Of a stretch of DNA of 64,000 nt, positions 21,641 through 33,672 are shown piece by piece. Position 1 is the stretch's first letter, and each line of letters starts with the position of its first letter. The stretch is from Maratus speciosus. Lineage: Eukaryota > Arthropoda > Arachnida > Araneae > Salticidae. The notes beneath the pieces are model-generated. The model had not been told where the DNA came from and did no database searches. It was given only the letters and a program-made list of their open reading frames with translations. A program made the position numbers and the translations under genes. The DNA is taken from positions 620,441,800 to 620,505,799 of the forward strand of contig OZ010791.1 of the NCBI GenBank assembly GCA_963932465.1. Direction: 5' to 3'.

Positions 21641-22529
21641 TTTTTTTTAGAATAGAGAGAAACCATTGGCTTACTACAACTACAACATTTACAGAAAGTT
21701 TTGCTAATCAACTAAAAAAATGTTGATGGGATGAAAATGTCACGCCTGATATGATAAAAGCGCCAAGCTGGTAACCCTGTACGTACATCTTTTCTAGTAG
21801 TAAGTGAATTTCAGTCGAAGTCCACACGCATGCGCAGTTTCTAATTTTTGCTATAACGGTTGGGATCGGCGAAAATGCTTCTTGTGTATCATGCACAAGA
21901 TAAGAGAATGCCACAGAATATGAAAAATGCATTTTTTCATTGGATAGTTTGACATGGTTGGTAGCGACGTTATTAGGACCAGAAGTTTCTCCGTTATCAC
22001 GATAATATTTCCTAAATTCAAAGTTAAAAGCTAAGTTTTGGAATTACTGTTTTTATGTTAATTTGTGTTGAGTATCAAAGAATGGATTCTAGACCTAGAA
22101 CATCTATGCGCCTCGGATCGATGTGTATTATGCGATGTCGATGTCGATTATTCGATTTTCCCGGAATCGTCTATCACTAGTATAAGAACTAAAAATGAGA
22201 TTCTGCCGGATTCTGCGTAGGAGCATTTAAGGGCTGGAAATTTTAATTGTTTCTTTTATTTATTTAGAATAAGAAACACAGAGTTTAAATAAAATTCAGT
22301 ACAGTCTTAATTAATGGATTATGGAAAAGGATACTTAATAAAGTAAAAGCAGCTAATTTTAAACTATATGTGATATCATATCACACTATTCAAAATTTCT
22401 GCTTCCCCAATAAACGAAAATATATAATTCGAAAAAGCACAGAGAAGAGAGAACTAGGAAATGAATGTTTTTGTCACCCAAATAAATCCAAAGACTTTGA
22501 ATAAATCTACAGTCGAAAAGTGAGGTCAA
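21641..22529. other. dispersed repeat and upstream region of the RAMAC-like exon
   Basis: It contains the inverted partner of the 4815-4935 repeat (about 21780-21895) and otherwise unassigned sequence. If the gene at 22.7 kb is real, its promoter and 5' untranslated sequence should lie here or just below; no convincing TATA or initiator site could be picked. Confidence 0.4.
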
Positions 22530-22715
22530 GTGCCACTTTTTTATAAAGGTACCTTAACAAAGGAATGCACGGATAAAGTACTTTTCCCAATTCGCAAATT
22601 TATAACCGTAACTGGGAGATCAAACGTAAACAAAATTGAATGCCGAGAGAAATCGCTGTATGAAACAGAGAAGTTTGTTATAAGAAAAATTCAAGGAATA
22701 ACACTAATATTAACC

Positions 22716-22876
22716 ATGGTGGATATGACAAATGATGTTATACGATTTGAGCAAATGTTTTCTGATCGTTTTACAGAAAATGATGAAGCTTTTATAAAAC
22801 TTAAATCTAAAAAACTACCAAATCCTGTTGTAATGTATCCTTGGAGAACCCAGCGGAAAGTGTGGAATAAACGATG
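22716..22876 (+). CDS. RAMAC-like protein, first coding exon (partial)
   Basis: From ATG at 22716, in a fair Kozak context (ACCATGG), 53 codons are open to a candidate donor GTTAGT at 22877. The core RFEQMFSDRFTENDEAF closely resembles the conserved N-terminal part of the RNMT-activating mini-protein RAMAC (FEEMFxxRFTENDxxY in vertebrates). RAMAC binds and activates the mRNA cap guanine-N7 methyltransferase in the nucleus. The family member is about 118 residues long in human, with an N/R-rich RNA-binding second half that is missing from this exon. The frame beyond the donor to 22937 looks non-coding. Upstream the frame is open to 22530 but lacks an ATG, so I take that as untranslated. The donor phase matches the R/N/D-rich exon at 38439, which I propose as the second exon. 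A truncated retrocopy is the alternative, although no poly-A tail is seen. Confidence 0.65.
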
Positions 22877-23373
22877 GTTAGTGTGTGCCGTCAACATCAA
22901 TTGTCATTTAAAGTGTGTTATAACAGAGTTGAATTGATTTTCTGTATATTTCAATTCAGTTTTACAAAAATTTTGCCATATTCATGGTAACAAAACGTAG
23001 TAGCCTGTATGCCTGGGACGTGGCCAAGGGAATCAAAGAGGACAGATATAACCGGCTAGTTCCAAGACTTTATTGTCACCTAAATCTAATCTTAAATGTC
23101 ACTTAAATCCCGTATGTGACCCGCCTTCAAGATTTAAGTTTTTTCGCTACCCACTAATTATTTATAAAGATCCTTTTGTATAATCTATTCTCCTACGAAA
23201 AAGGTGAAAAAGTAATAGGTACTACAAATGTGATAGTCGTATAATCAAAAATTTCCGATTCTACTTTATTATTTCGTTGACAAATTTCGCCAAATTTTAC
23301 AAATAGAAGAATGTTGCCATTCTGAAATTTTAAGTAGGAAATTTAATGAATTTAAATAAATAAAAAAAATCAC

Positions 23374-23624
23374 GGCACAGATGTCATATACGCCCCATAT
23401 TGGCGTGATCTTTTTCTGATGCCAATGTCATATACGTCCCATATTGGCATGATCTTTTTCTGATGCCAATGTCATATATGCAACGTGTACTTAACTGGCG
23501 CCAAAGTGTTGTTATTTTGCTTGATATGGTAACCCAGATGTTGTTTATGCTGTTGATGTTTTCACCAAATTGACGTCGGGGGAAAAAAATCGCTCCAATA
23601 TGGGACATATATGACATCTGTGCC
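23374..23624. mobile_element. MITE, GGCACAGATGTC family, copy 1
   Basis: A 251-bp element with inverted ends GGCACAGATGTCATATA. It is flanked by a perfect 8-bp duplication AAAATCAC (23366-23373 and 23625-23632). A 44-bp unit containing CCATATTGGCRTGATC is tandemly duplicated inside. The interior includes a CACCAAATT word. A second copy, split by another element, spans 31546-32958. Confidence 0.9.
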
Positions 23625-24129
23625 AAAATCACTAAAGAATAGGGTTATTTTAATGATGACATAGCGACATTCCAAAATATGAAATTTGATTTATCCAGAA
23701 GACTTCGAGCAAAAGAATACTAAGAATATTTTATGTATTTAAATGCAGAATTATTACATTAAAACATAAACAAACAGTTTTTTAAGCTATTGCATTTGTG
23801 AATAAAATGTAAATATTTTAAATGTAATAATCGAATTTATTAAGGGTCATAATAAATATCAATGATAATGGAAGATTGTAAGGAACTTAATGCTCTTTAG
23901 TTAGTCAAAAAACAAAAATGCAGACGGATATAACTATAAAATGTAACCATTAGATATAAGTTTGGAGCAAAAAAAAAAGGAAAATTTGCATTAATACAGA
24001 TAGCAGAATCCTTTGAAAATAATTTATCGCTTCAAGTCCTGTAAAAGAAAGATCCCAGATCTTTATCATATTTTCTCAAAATACGAGATAAAGCAGAGAA
24101 ATAAAAATCTTCACTTGAAAACAAATCTT

Positions 24130-24396
24130 GGTTACTACTTAGTTATCCCATCGGCCAATTTTGCCAAATTATATAAATTGATATAATTTTTATTTTAAAT
24201 GACGAAAGAAGAAATAAATTAGTATAACATTAATAAAAATATAAATAAAACATCGAAATAAAAATCACTTGATGACGTAAACATATGTAACTTGCTTAAA
24301 GTCAAGTGAATGTGACATTTACGATCAACCATTATTAGCATTTAATCGTGCAGTTTGGCGATAGATTTTTGGTCGACGGGATAACTAAGTAGTACC
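24130..24396 (+). mobile_element. MITE, GGTACTAC family, copy 3
   Basis: A 267-bp element with ends GGTTACTACTTAGTTATCCC and its inverse. It is flanked by CAAATCTT (24122-24129) and CAAATCTC (24397-24404), an 8-bp duplication with one mismatch. Confidence 0.88.
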
Positions 24397-24485
24397 CAAA
24401 TCTCGCATCCACAAAAGAGTTAATTAAAAATGGAATACATACATCATGTGGTAGCATTTATTTAAAGTTAAGCATGCTGTCATGC

Positions 24486-24652
24486 CAGGGATGCAAGCAC
24501 TGCACTACGAATGGCTGATTTTAACCACTAAAGTTTAATAGTATTCTTTGCTTTGTTAAATCTCAGAAATCTTGTCATTAAATAAGGCTAGAAATACTAT
24601 TAAAATTTAGTAGTACCAATCGACCATTTGTGGCACAGTACTTGCATCCCTG
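24486..24652. mobile_element. small hAT-type MITE
   Basis: A 167-bp element with ends CAGGGATGCAAGCACTG and CAGTACTTGCATCCCTG. The word TCATGC lies on both sides and extends to TGTCATGC if the last TG is counted as flank, which gives an 8-bp duplication. The CAGGG start is hAT-like. Confidence 0.75.
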
Positions 24653-24794
24653 TCATGCTTTTTATTGGTTTTATACTATAGTTCTTAAATAGTTTATCTT
24701 ATTTATCACTTTCAACTGATGGATAAATGTTTGTGATGTCAGTTGAAACTAATCTATTATATTTTTTTTTCTTTAAAAATCATGAGGTAATCGT

Positions 24795-24989
24795 TAATTG
24801 ACATCATTTTAATTTTAAATTACGAAATAAAAAATAAATTAGTAAAACATTAATAAAAATAAAACTTTGAGTTAAAAATCACTTGATGACATAACAAACA
24901 CGTATAACATGTTTAATTTTAATTTATGATAATCCATTATTGGCATTTAATCTGTAGTTTTTTGGTCGATGGGAAGATCAAGTAGTACC
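24795..24989 (+). mobile_element. MITE, GGTACTAC family, degraded copy 4
   Basis: The interior aligns with copies 2 and 3 (AATTGACATCATTTTAATTT, CACTTGATGACATAA), and the right end reads AAGTAGTACC. The left terminal repeat is lost and no target duplication is readable. Confidence 0.7.
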
Positions 24990-25543
24990 AAATTTCCTTT
25001 AATACTATCTAAGAAAAAATACATTAATTAATGAATATATCATAAAAAGTTACTGTTTTAAAATCAAAGAAATATTATAGGTTTTGCATCAACTGCAGAA
25101 TCTGCATTCGTTCAAACTTTTTCAATTTGAGCCTTAAGCCATTTTCATAGGTGCTAACTTTTAAAAAGTTCAGAGCGGCAGAGTCAGTCACGGAAAACTG
25201 TATAAGTCATTCGAAGAGATTAATTGAAAGACCTCCTATTATATATTTTAAGAAAAGACAATGCCCTTTATGAAAATTTCCACATTAAGCATGTCCGCCA
25301 CTTCCCTCTACATCAAACATTGTCTTTTCATAAAGTTATTTATTTATATTTTTTCACAATGTTTTGCGTCTTCATTTTATTTTTGCAGCAAATAAAATTA
25401 ATTATGCATTTTTGAAAACCTGACTGATTGTTCTGTGACACATGGTTTGGAAACCACTGTACTAGGCTATAAGCTGAAAGAGCACAGTCAGGTCAAGAGA
25501 TTTTATGGCCCAATTCAGAAATCCATCATAAGTCCTAATTACT

Positions 25544-25551
25544 TTACAAAA

Positions 25552-25585
<34 letters not shown>

Positions 25586-25590
25586 TTTAA
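25544..25590. repeat. poly-A followed by (AT)n
   Basis: About 22 A residues followed by an (AT)n run. No retroposon body was recognised next to it. Confidence 0.85.
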
Positions 25591-26027
25591 ATATGTTTCA
25601 TGTATTATGTTCATCATTCATTCTTTTCATGCATATTTCTATCTATAGAAGGTGCAATTTTAATTATAAAACATACTAGACTCCCTCAAATCTGCACATC
25701 TTGAAACCAGAGGTTATGTGAATTTTTAGAATTTTGTAGATTTCTGATCACTGTTTTGTTTATATTTTTTTAAAAGTAATTTGAATGTAGTTAAGTATTG
25801 AAAATTATAATGAATGCTTAAAATAAAGTAAATTATTAAAATAATTTAGTAAAATATTAAAATAATTTAATAATTACACAAAATAATTATGTAAAATAGT
25901 AAAAATTTAACTTTAAAAGCAGAAGCAAACTTTTTTATGACTTCTACTTTTTGGATTATGACAAACTAACGTGTTTTCTTTTCCTGCCTTTTTTTAATTA
26001 GAATTATTGGAATAAAACATATAAGGC

Positions 26028-27488
26028 CAGGCCCTGACTATCGCACGGGCATCTGAGGTCCATGCCCTCCCTGCAGGGTTGCAAAAAAGCCAGGCCGGTG
26101 GCTTTTTTTTTGCCAAAATTGATCTTTTGTGGCCATAATTGGCTTTTATACGATGAAGCATTGTAATTATAAATTACGCATTTTAAAGTGTTTTTAATTA
26201 GTTTTAATGACATTTAAAAGATTTAGAGTTTAATAAGTAACCCAATTTCTCAATAATGAGGACATTAATACTGGAATAAAACTTAGATAATTTTGCTAGT
26301 TATTTGTAGTCAGAATTGCAAATATGACAGCTAAACTTTAAAAGGGCAATGCCAACTGCCAATTTTTTCATTTTTACTTCTTTATAAAATTAAAGAGGAC
26401 AATGGTTACTTAGTTACATGTTTTATTACTTAACTAATTTTAAGAGCTATTAATATACAAGTCTTATTTTATTTCTAGTAAACATTTAAAATTATATATA
26501 GTCATATTTATAAAAACACCATTTCTCACTATTAAAAACATTATGAATAGCATATGCATGAATATGCTTAGCAACAAACTTTTCAAAATTTTATTTAGAG
26601 ATTTTTTTCTTTCTTGTTTAAATGCTCTAATTTTTATACACTTATGTACCACTCTCCTCAAATATTACATCCTTTCTAATTTCTCTTCCATTTTGATGTG
26701 CTACATTTTGTCATTAATTAAATATAATCTTTACAATGTGTAATATGTGGAGCTATGTAATATAGAATTTCAAAACACCAGTTTGGAGCCTAACTTATAT
26801 TCTTTTCAATGTTTATATATATATATATATAATTTTTTTTTTTTTTTTTTTAAGACATAATGTCTTTACAGTTGCCATCTAGAAGTTATTTACTTGACAA
26901 AATTTGACTTATTTATTTGACAAAATTGAATAGAAATTCATAACTTCTTTTGGTAGAAAATATTTATAAGTCTATTAAAAATAATTGATCCAAATTTAAA
27001 ACCAATTAACTGTAAACCAACTTCAAAAAATAAAAACCGGCTTTTTTCAATAAAAGCCGCCTTTTTTAAAGTGGTTAAAACCAAAAAAAGCCAGCCGGCT
27101 TTTTTTGGCCTGGCTAACAGCCAGCAACCCTGCCTCCCTGGGCACGAAATTTCCTGAGGGGCAAGAATTTTTTATAATTTCAACTAAATTCCATTAACAA
27201 ATAAAATAATTGTGAAAAAAATGTGATATTGGAGATAATAATACCATGAAATGACAAAAATATACTCAATATATGGTTAAAAACCCATTTCAATAAATAA
27301 TTGAAAAAATATTTTATTTTTATTCCTGGAACTGTTTTTTAATTATCCTGAATACTTAATTTTTTGAGTAGACACTTTTCCAATAAATGTGTAACATGAA
27401 AAAAAAACTGTATCAGTAAATCAACCAATCTAAGGAGCATGAAAAATTGAAAGTGCCCTGGGCACAGATTCTTGCTAATCGGGCCCTG
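26028..27488. mobile_element. hAT-type element (outer of a nested pair)
   Basis: Ends CAGGCCCTGACTATCGC and, inverted, CAGGGCCCGATTAGC. They are flanked by a perfect 8-bp duplication TATAAGGC (26020-26027, 27489-27496). A CAGGG start with an 8-bp duplication is the hAT signature. No transposase frame remains. A second hAT element sits 46 bp inside its left end. Confidence 0.88.
26074..27132. mobile_element. hAT-type element (inner of a nested pair)
   Basis: 1059 bp with ends CAGGGTTGCAAAAAAGCC and, inverted, CAGGGTTGCTGGCTG. It is flanked by a perfect 8-bp duplication CCTCCCTG (26066-26073, 27133-27140). Both ends are rich in GCCGGCTTTTTT words. It is non-coding. Confidence 0.9.
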
Positions 27489-27724
27489 TATAAGGCAGAT
27501 TTAACTTACGAAATCACAAAAAATTAAAAATCATTACAGTTTAAAATGGAAACAAATGCAAAAAGTAAACATAAACAATAGGACTTCAACGGTTACAGTT
27601 GCAGTGTATGAAAGCTACTGTTGTGCCATATTTTACACTTGGATAAGAATATAATTTACACCATAATCGTAAAATAATGAAATTTTATGTCATGTTTATC
27701 CAGATTTAATAAACAAAAAAGCTT

Positions 27725-29093
27725 GGCAGATTCCCAGAACAGCTGAGACACCCCATTTGGCGACTTTTCTGACAAGCAGCAAATACCCCACATATGCCAA
27801 TCTAAAATGCAGCAACCTGAAAACTAACGTGATTGGTTCACTTTCCCGAATGCTTCCAGACTGTTTTTTACTACGTCATCACCCTGGAATCATGGGAAAT
27901 ACAACATGTATAAAGAACAACGTGGAAAGCTGATTGATTGCTGAAACACAGGAAAGCTGATTTTTATGAGATTCAAAATAAAACAAACGATTTCAACATA
28001 AGTTTATTGAAAATGTGAAATTTTTAAAGTACCTTTCCAAATCAGAGTAACGTTTTAATGATTAAAATTTTCATTTCTCAACAACTTTCAGAAAAAATCA
28101 TAGCGTCATTTAATATTGTAAAGTACGTGCCTATATCAGAGTAAACACTGAACAATTCATTTCTAATTTACAAAAGTATGAACGCTTCGCGTTCATATAA
28201 CACGTTCACATAATTACGTTATATCGCGTTATACACGTTATATCGCGTTCACATAAAAAAATAATATATATCACTGAATACAACAACCTAGTTCTTCAGC
28301 AATCTGAAAAACGCAGGAAACTCGTTAAAGCGGCAACCAGTGAACATTATATGAACGCTTCGTGTTCATTAACCAAAAGAAAAATCACTGGATTCAGCAG
28401 TTCTCCCTGTGTACCAATCTCAAAATTCAGCAGTTCTCGCTGTGTAGCAATCTCAAAATTCAGCAGTTCTTGCTGCATAGCAATATCAAAATTCAGCAGT
28501 TCTCGCTGCGTAGCAATATCAAAATGTACAAAACTCGTAAGGCCAGCATGCATGAGAAATATACAATGAATGGCTAATATAAAACACTATAATAAAAAAT
28601 CCATAAAATTATTAACATACCTTAACAAACATCTCCTTTCTTGAAAACCAACTCTATAAAATGTTGAATTGCCATAATTTTGTAAATTTCCAGTTGTTGA
28701 TAAACTTCATTTAACTTTCCAGCAAAAAAAATGAATAAATACTCACAATTTCAAATTAAATTACACAGGTACTTTAACTTTCAAATTTTACAACCAAAAA
28801 CAGCAAAAAATATTAACAATAACAAACATTTGCCTTACCGTCATTTAATTTTACAATTACAAAACGTCTTCCTTCTACACCTCGTTGTACACAAATTACA
28901 AAACATGCGGAGTTGAGTTGCCAAAGGTAGGCGTAGCCATCCAATGCACAAGAAATCAACCAATCCAAATTCAAGATCAGACCACTGTAGGCATGGAATG
29001 AATTTACGAAACAAACTGGTAACAACAAAGGTCCATTTATCGCCTCGCCAAATTGAATGATGCCAAGTGTCTCAGCTGTTTTGGGATTCAGCC
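27725..29093. mobile_element. 1.37 kb GG-type TIR element with 8-bp duplication
   Basis: Ends GGCAGATTCCCAGAACAGC and, inverted, GGCTGAATCCCAAAACAGC (both running on as TGAGACAC). They are flanked by a perfect AAAAGCTT on both sides (27717-27724, 29094-29101). The related copy-2 element near 30700 has a single AAAAGCTTGATTAC, an unoccupied site. A 36-bp minisatellite lies inside. No transposase frame is seen. The superfamily is unresolved (Merlin, P or hAT). Confidence 0.82.
28391..28526. repeat. 36-bp minisatellite, about four units
   Basis: The unit carries ATTCAGCAGTTCTCGCTG followed by a GTAGCAATMTCAAA-type half. Four direct copies lie head to tail with no spacers. The open frames on both strands across it are by-products. 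Confidence 0.9.
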
Positions 29094-29336
29094 AAAAGCT
29101 TTATTGATTAAAAAATGTCTTGAAAAAAAGGTCGTGATTGCGATTGATATTAGCGGCATCTTTATTTTTTCGAAATAAATTCATATTTTCTTCGTAAAAA
29201 AGCTTGAGCTTGGTCATATTAACCAGAATATTAAAATGCGTATATGTAATATTGAAAAATAAAAATTGAAAAACAGAGAAATGAATGCAAGGAAAGTCAA
29301 CAAACAATTCAGTTGTACAATTTACACTTGCTAGTA

Positions 29337-31254
29337 CAGTAGACTCCCTCAAATCCGCACAGCTTGGGACCAGAGATTGTGCAGATTTTAGAATTTTTCA
29401 GATTTCTGGACATTGCTTTGTTTACATTTTTTAAAACAGTAATTTGCATGTAATAATGCTATCGAAATTATAATGAATGCTTCAAATATAGTAAAATAAT
29501 TAAGCAAAATGATAAACTAAAATAATAAAAAGTAAGATAATTTTAAAAATGATTAAATAATTAAAAGTAAAGGTCAAGTAAATAATTAATAATGCATAAT
29601 TAAATATGCGGGTTATTCTCTGCAATAGTGCAAAAAGTGCTTCCCAGCCATATAAATGCTCTTAATTTTATTACATTTTTATTTATTTTTATTTTTATTA
29701 GAAGATCTAAACATAGTTTATTAGGGACAGAAAGTAAAATTTAAAAATAAATAAATTTAGTATTTAAAAATATAATATATATCATGCAAACATCATTCCC
29801 TCACCTTTCCCCCACCTGTACTACCATATTTTATTGCCTATTTCTTTCCATCCAGAAATAAAAATAATTAAAAATACCCTAAGCAAAATAAAGTTCTTAT
29901 TTGATACATTACAAAAAATAATAAAAATATTAATTTTTACTATTATTATATAGTCTACTCAATCAATTATATGTTTCCCCATGTTAGACCATCATTCCCT
30001 CACACATTGCTATTATCTCAAATATCTACCACTAATGAGCAGTAGCAGTCTAACATCCTTCACAGAGAAGAAGCTATTTTGAGCACTTGTCAGTCCAGCA
30101 ACATAAATTGGTGGTGTAAGATTTTGTTAATTTTACAGAATTTTTTTTAGTCAGTATATCCGGAAGCGTTTTTATTAGCAGTCATTCCCTCACACAGAAT
30201 ATTAATTTTTTTGTAAATATCAAAAATTTTAATTTTATCATACATTATATATTAAGTGTTTCTCTTAAAGGAAACAGTTTGGATTTCTTCATAATTTTGC
30301 ATTTTTCCCCTACAACTAGTAAAAATGTCTTATTCCATCATTCCCTCACTTGTCATTCCCTCACATTTTTTGTTTTATTTTTTCCACAAATTTTTATTTT
30401 ATTTTTTTTGTTAAGTCAAATTTTTAAAGCAATTTCTGTTGCTATTAAAATTTTCAATAATTGACTGATTTCTTACCATTTATCTAATTTTTATGAAAAT
30501 TTACATATGCATCATTCAAGTCAGACTGCTGGCCAAATTTGCAAGTATTGTAGAGAACAACCCATGCATAATAAAGATGAGATACATTTTTCTTGATTTA
30601 TTCAATGAAACTTTCATTTTAAAAATACCCTATTAAATCACATCAAAATAATAAAGTAAAGAAGTTTTATTTCAGGTTTAGCCAGTCTTTAATAACCAAA
30701 AAAAGCTTGATTACTACATAAATATATTGGGTAAAAAGATTGTGATTACCAGTAATATCAGCAATATCTTGATTTTTTTTTCAAAAAATAAATTTATACT
30801 TCCGTCATGAAAATTTACGAGTTTAGTCACATTATTGAGAATTACATATTAAAATACATACAGAATGATATAAAACTAAAAAATTCTGTAATTTTGTCAT
30901 TTCATGTAAACTGAAAGCTTCATTGTTTACATCTGTGATGATGTGCGAATTTCATGCGTTTGCTGATTTGAGGGAGTCTTCTGTATTGTGCAGGGCTTAC
31001 AATATGGTTAATTTTTGGTGTAGATATGCTAATTTACATCAAAAGTAATGTAAATTTATTAAGTAATAAATCCGCTGTGATATCCAAAAATGCATGATTA
31101 ACAAAACAATAGTAAAAAAAACATGGTGATCGCCGCTGTTTTGAGTGCCATATTGAATTTTGTCCTGACAATTTAAATATAGGTTTCACTGTTTACATCT
31201 GAAAAAATGCATGGATTTTAGGCGTTCACAGATTTAAGGGAGTCTGCAGTACTT
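29337..31254. mobile_element. TAGACTCCCTC-family element, copy 2
   Basis: Starts at CAGTAGACTCCCTCAAATCC after TA. Two possible right ends occur: GATTTGAGGGAGTCTTCTGTA (to 30987) and GATTTAAGGGAGTCTGCAGTA (to 31254), each preceded by similar sequence, so the 3' end was duplicated. TA flanks suggest the Tc1/mariner-pogo group. The interior has five copies of CATTCCCTCAC (29794-30354) and no coding frame. Confidence 0.65.
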
Positions 31255-31545
31255 ACTAACTTATTATCAGAGAGATACACATGCCAATCATGGCACTGAT
31301 CAATACTAATTGCAGCATTTATTTTTTTTACATTGTCAATGAATGTTTAATATTACATAGTTGTGATTGCCATATTAAAGGAAGTTGCAGAAGTCTTTAT
31401 ATATAACCATATAATTTGATGTAGATATGTAAATCTTATTTATAGATATGATGTGTTATAGTATGTATCGGATGTCTTAAAATGGACTGATTGTTTTAAA
31501 ATTCAATAACTTTCATATGCTGACAGGTAGCTATTAAAAAAATTT

Positions 31546-32958
31546 ACTACAGATGTCTCAGGGTTCGTTGATATATATCAATGGATATATATCATGATAT
31601 ATATCCGATATTTATTTTTAAAATATCAAGATTTTTGATATTTTCGATATTTTCAAATTGTTTACATTTATTTTCAAAATATCAAGATGCTTGATAGTTT
31701 GTATATTGATATTTATTCTCAAAATATCACCGTGCAAGGTAATTTTGATATAATGTAGAACTGATAATTATATTAGGCAGTCAATTCAGAACAGCCATTG
31801 AAAGATAAAATGTAATTTTGATAATCATTTATATACAGCCAGGGTTTGTTGATATATATCCATTACTTATTTTCAAAATATCAAGATCTTTGATATTTTC
31901 ATATTACTTGATATTTATTTTCAATATATCAAGATGTTTCATATTTTCTGCATTTGATATTTATTTTAAAAATATGAATGTGCGCAAGATATTTTTGATA
32001 TTTTCAGTCGTAATTTGTAATATTTCAGTGTAAATGAAATAATTTTTCAACTGTTATTGACTGTGACTCTGTAGATAAAGAACTTGTCTCTTCTGGATGT
32101 GACTTTTTTAGCCAAAAAAGAAAACAAATATATTTTTCAAACTTTAGATTTGAAGCATTTTTTTAAATTTTTTTTTTAATGTTGAACTAATAATTATGTG
32201 GGACATAATTAATTCAGAACAACCATTGAAAGATAAACTAATTTAAATAAGCAATTATATACAGCTTCATTAGAAAGAATCTTTTTTCAAGTTTTGGTTC
32301 AGTTAAGTTTGAACTATACAGCATGTTAGGAAATATGAAATAAAACATTTTATACTTACATTTATATTAAAATTTTTCAATTAAAAAAACTTTTTTGTAT
32401 TTAAAATTTTCTTTTGAAAATATCTGATTTTTTTATACTTGGTCTTGATACTGAATCCTATAGTTAGTTTTTTATAAGTGTATAAAACAAATTGTTACTG
32501 TTTTCAATTATTTCATCTTCAATTTTGTTCTAAGAGAAAAAAAAAAAAGAAAAAAAAAAAGCATTTTTATATTATTCTTTGATTAAGTTTTCATGTTAAG
32601 TGCAATATATTTTAGTTTCTAATCTATATTATGGTCAAAAACAGCATTATCAGCAGTAAGTTGGCTGCTTTGAAAATATCGGATATATATCGAAAATATC
32701 GGATATATATCAAAATATCGGATATTTTTGATATTTTCGAAAATATCATGATATTTATGAACCCTGGATGTCATATATGCCCCATATTGGCACGATTTGT
32801 TTCTGATGCCAATGTCATATACGCAACGGGTACTTAACTGGCTCCAATGTGTCGTTATTTTGCTTGATATGGTAACCCGGATGTTGTTGTTTATGCTGTT
32901 GATGTTTTCGCCAAATTGGCATCAGAAAAAAATTGCTCCAATATATGACATCTGTGCC
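31546..32958. mobile_element. MITE, GGCACAGATGTC family, copy 2 (interrupted)
   Basis: The last ~190 bp (32767-32958, ending ATGACATCTGTGCC) align with copy 1. The first bases (ACAGATGTC near 31549) lie on the far side of a 1.2 kb insertion. Flanks AAAAATTT (31538-31545) and AAAAATTC (32959-32966) form an 8-bp duplication with one mismatch. Confidence 0.72.
31559..32766. mobile_element. hAT-type element built of ATATC repeats
   Basis: Ends CAGGGTTCGTTGATATATATC and, inverted, CAGGGTTCATAAATATCATG. The body near both ends consists of GATATATATC and AAAATATCAAGAT words. A second left-end-like start (CAGGGTTTGTTGATATATATC) occurs near 31843, so the element contains an internal duplication. The expected 8-bp duplication is imperfect (AGATGTCT before, GATGTCAT after). 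Confidence 0.7.
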
Positions 32959-33672
32959 AAAAATTCTTGCAGGATGGTTATGTAAGATGTCAGGAGATTT
33001 TTAATAAGATTCCCAGTTTTAGTTCCAAATGGCACCGATAGATGGCACTGCAAGCAATAAGTGTTAAATTGAGGCCCTATTTTTTGGCCTCGCTCTTCTA
33101 CCAGCGTTGATGGGAAGGAGGTTAAATATATAGAGTGAGTCCAGAGGAACAAGATTGCATTGGCGATTGAAATCAACTCCCTATATTTAACTTCTTTTGC
33201 ATCAATGCTGGGAGATAAGCAACGTCAAAAAGCTGAATATGTTGCAGCCTGCTATAATTCCAACTACAGCTGAATTAATTCGGCAAGGAGGAGGAAGAGA
33301 GAAGGTAAACGTTGTGTCAGTGGCATCTGGAGGCTTCAATAAAAATGGCAGGAAACACACTATTTTCCCTATATTTTAATTGTTTTAAATGCTATATTTT
33401 TATCGGGGAAAGCTATAGGTATGTATGACATGTAAATTATAGGCATTTATTTAAAAATAGCTTTATTGTTTATAAATTAACAATAAAAATTTAAATGCAT
33501 GATATTTAAAGCACTGGTTGTATTTTGCAATGTTTTCCTTTAAAATACTTAATATATGTAAATGTAGATAACTTAAAAGTATTAAATGAATCTATAATTC
33601 TTTGAGATTTCAATAAAATGCACACTATTTTCTTATTTGAAAATTTCATGCTTTACAAACATAAATATGGTA

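Larger units (their letters stand above)
25676..29335. mobile_element. TAGACTCCCTC-family element, copy 1, broken by nested insertions
   Basis: The left end ACTAGACTCCCTCAAATCTG and the following ~170 bp match the start of copy 2 at 29336. The parts near 27640-27720 and 29100-29330 match copy 2 near 30650-30920. The right terminus is not visible; copy 2 begins there. Copy 1 is interrupted by the hAT pair at 26028-27488 and by the GG-type element at 27725-29093. Confidence 0.65.

Noticed and set aside
22530..22715. Upstream extension of the RAMAC-like frame
   Set aside because: It opens with GTG just after a stop and has no ATG. The family starts close to the RFEQMF core, so this is better taken as untranslated or chance sequence.
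28347..28577. CRISPR-like regular repeats or a repeat protein
   Set aside because: Four direct 36-bp units have no spacers, lie inside a eukaryotic transposon, and have open frames on both strands, which marks a minisatellite.
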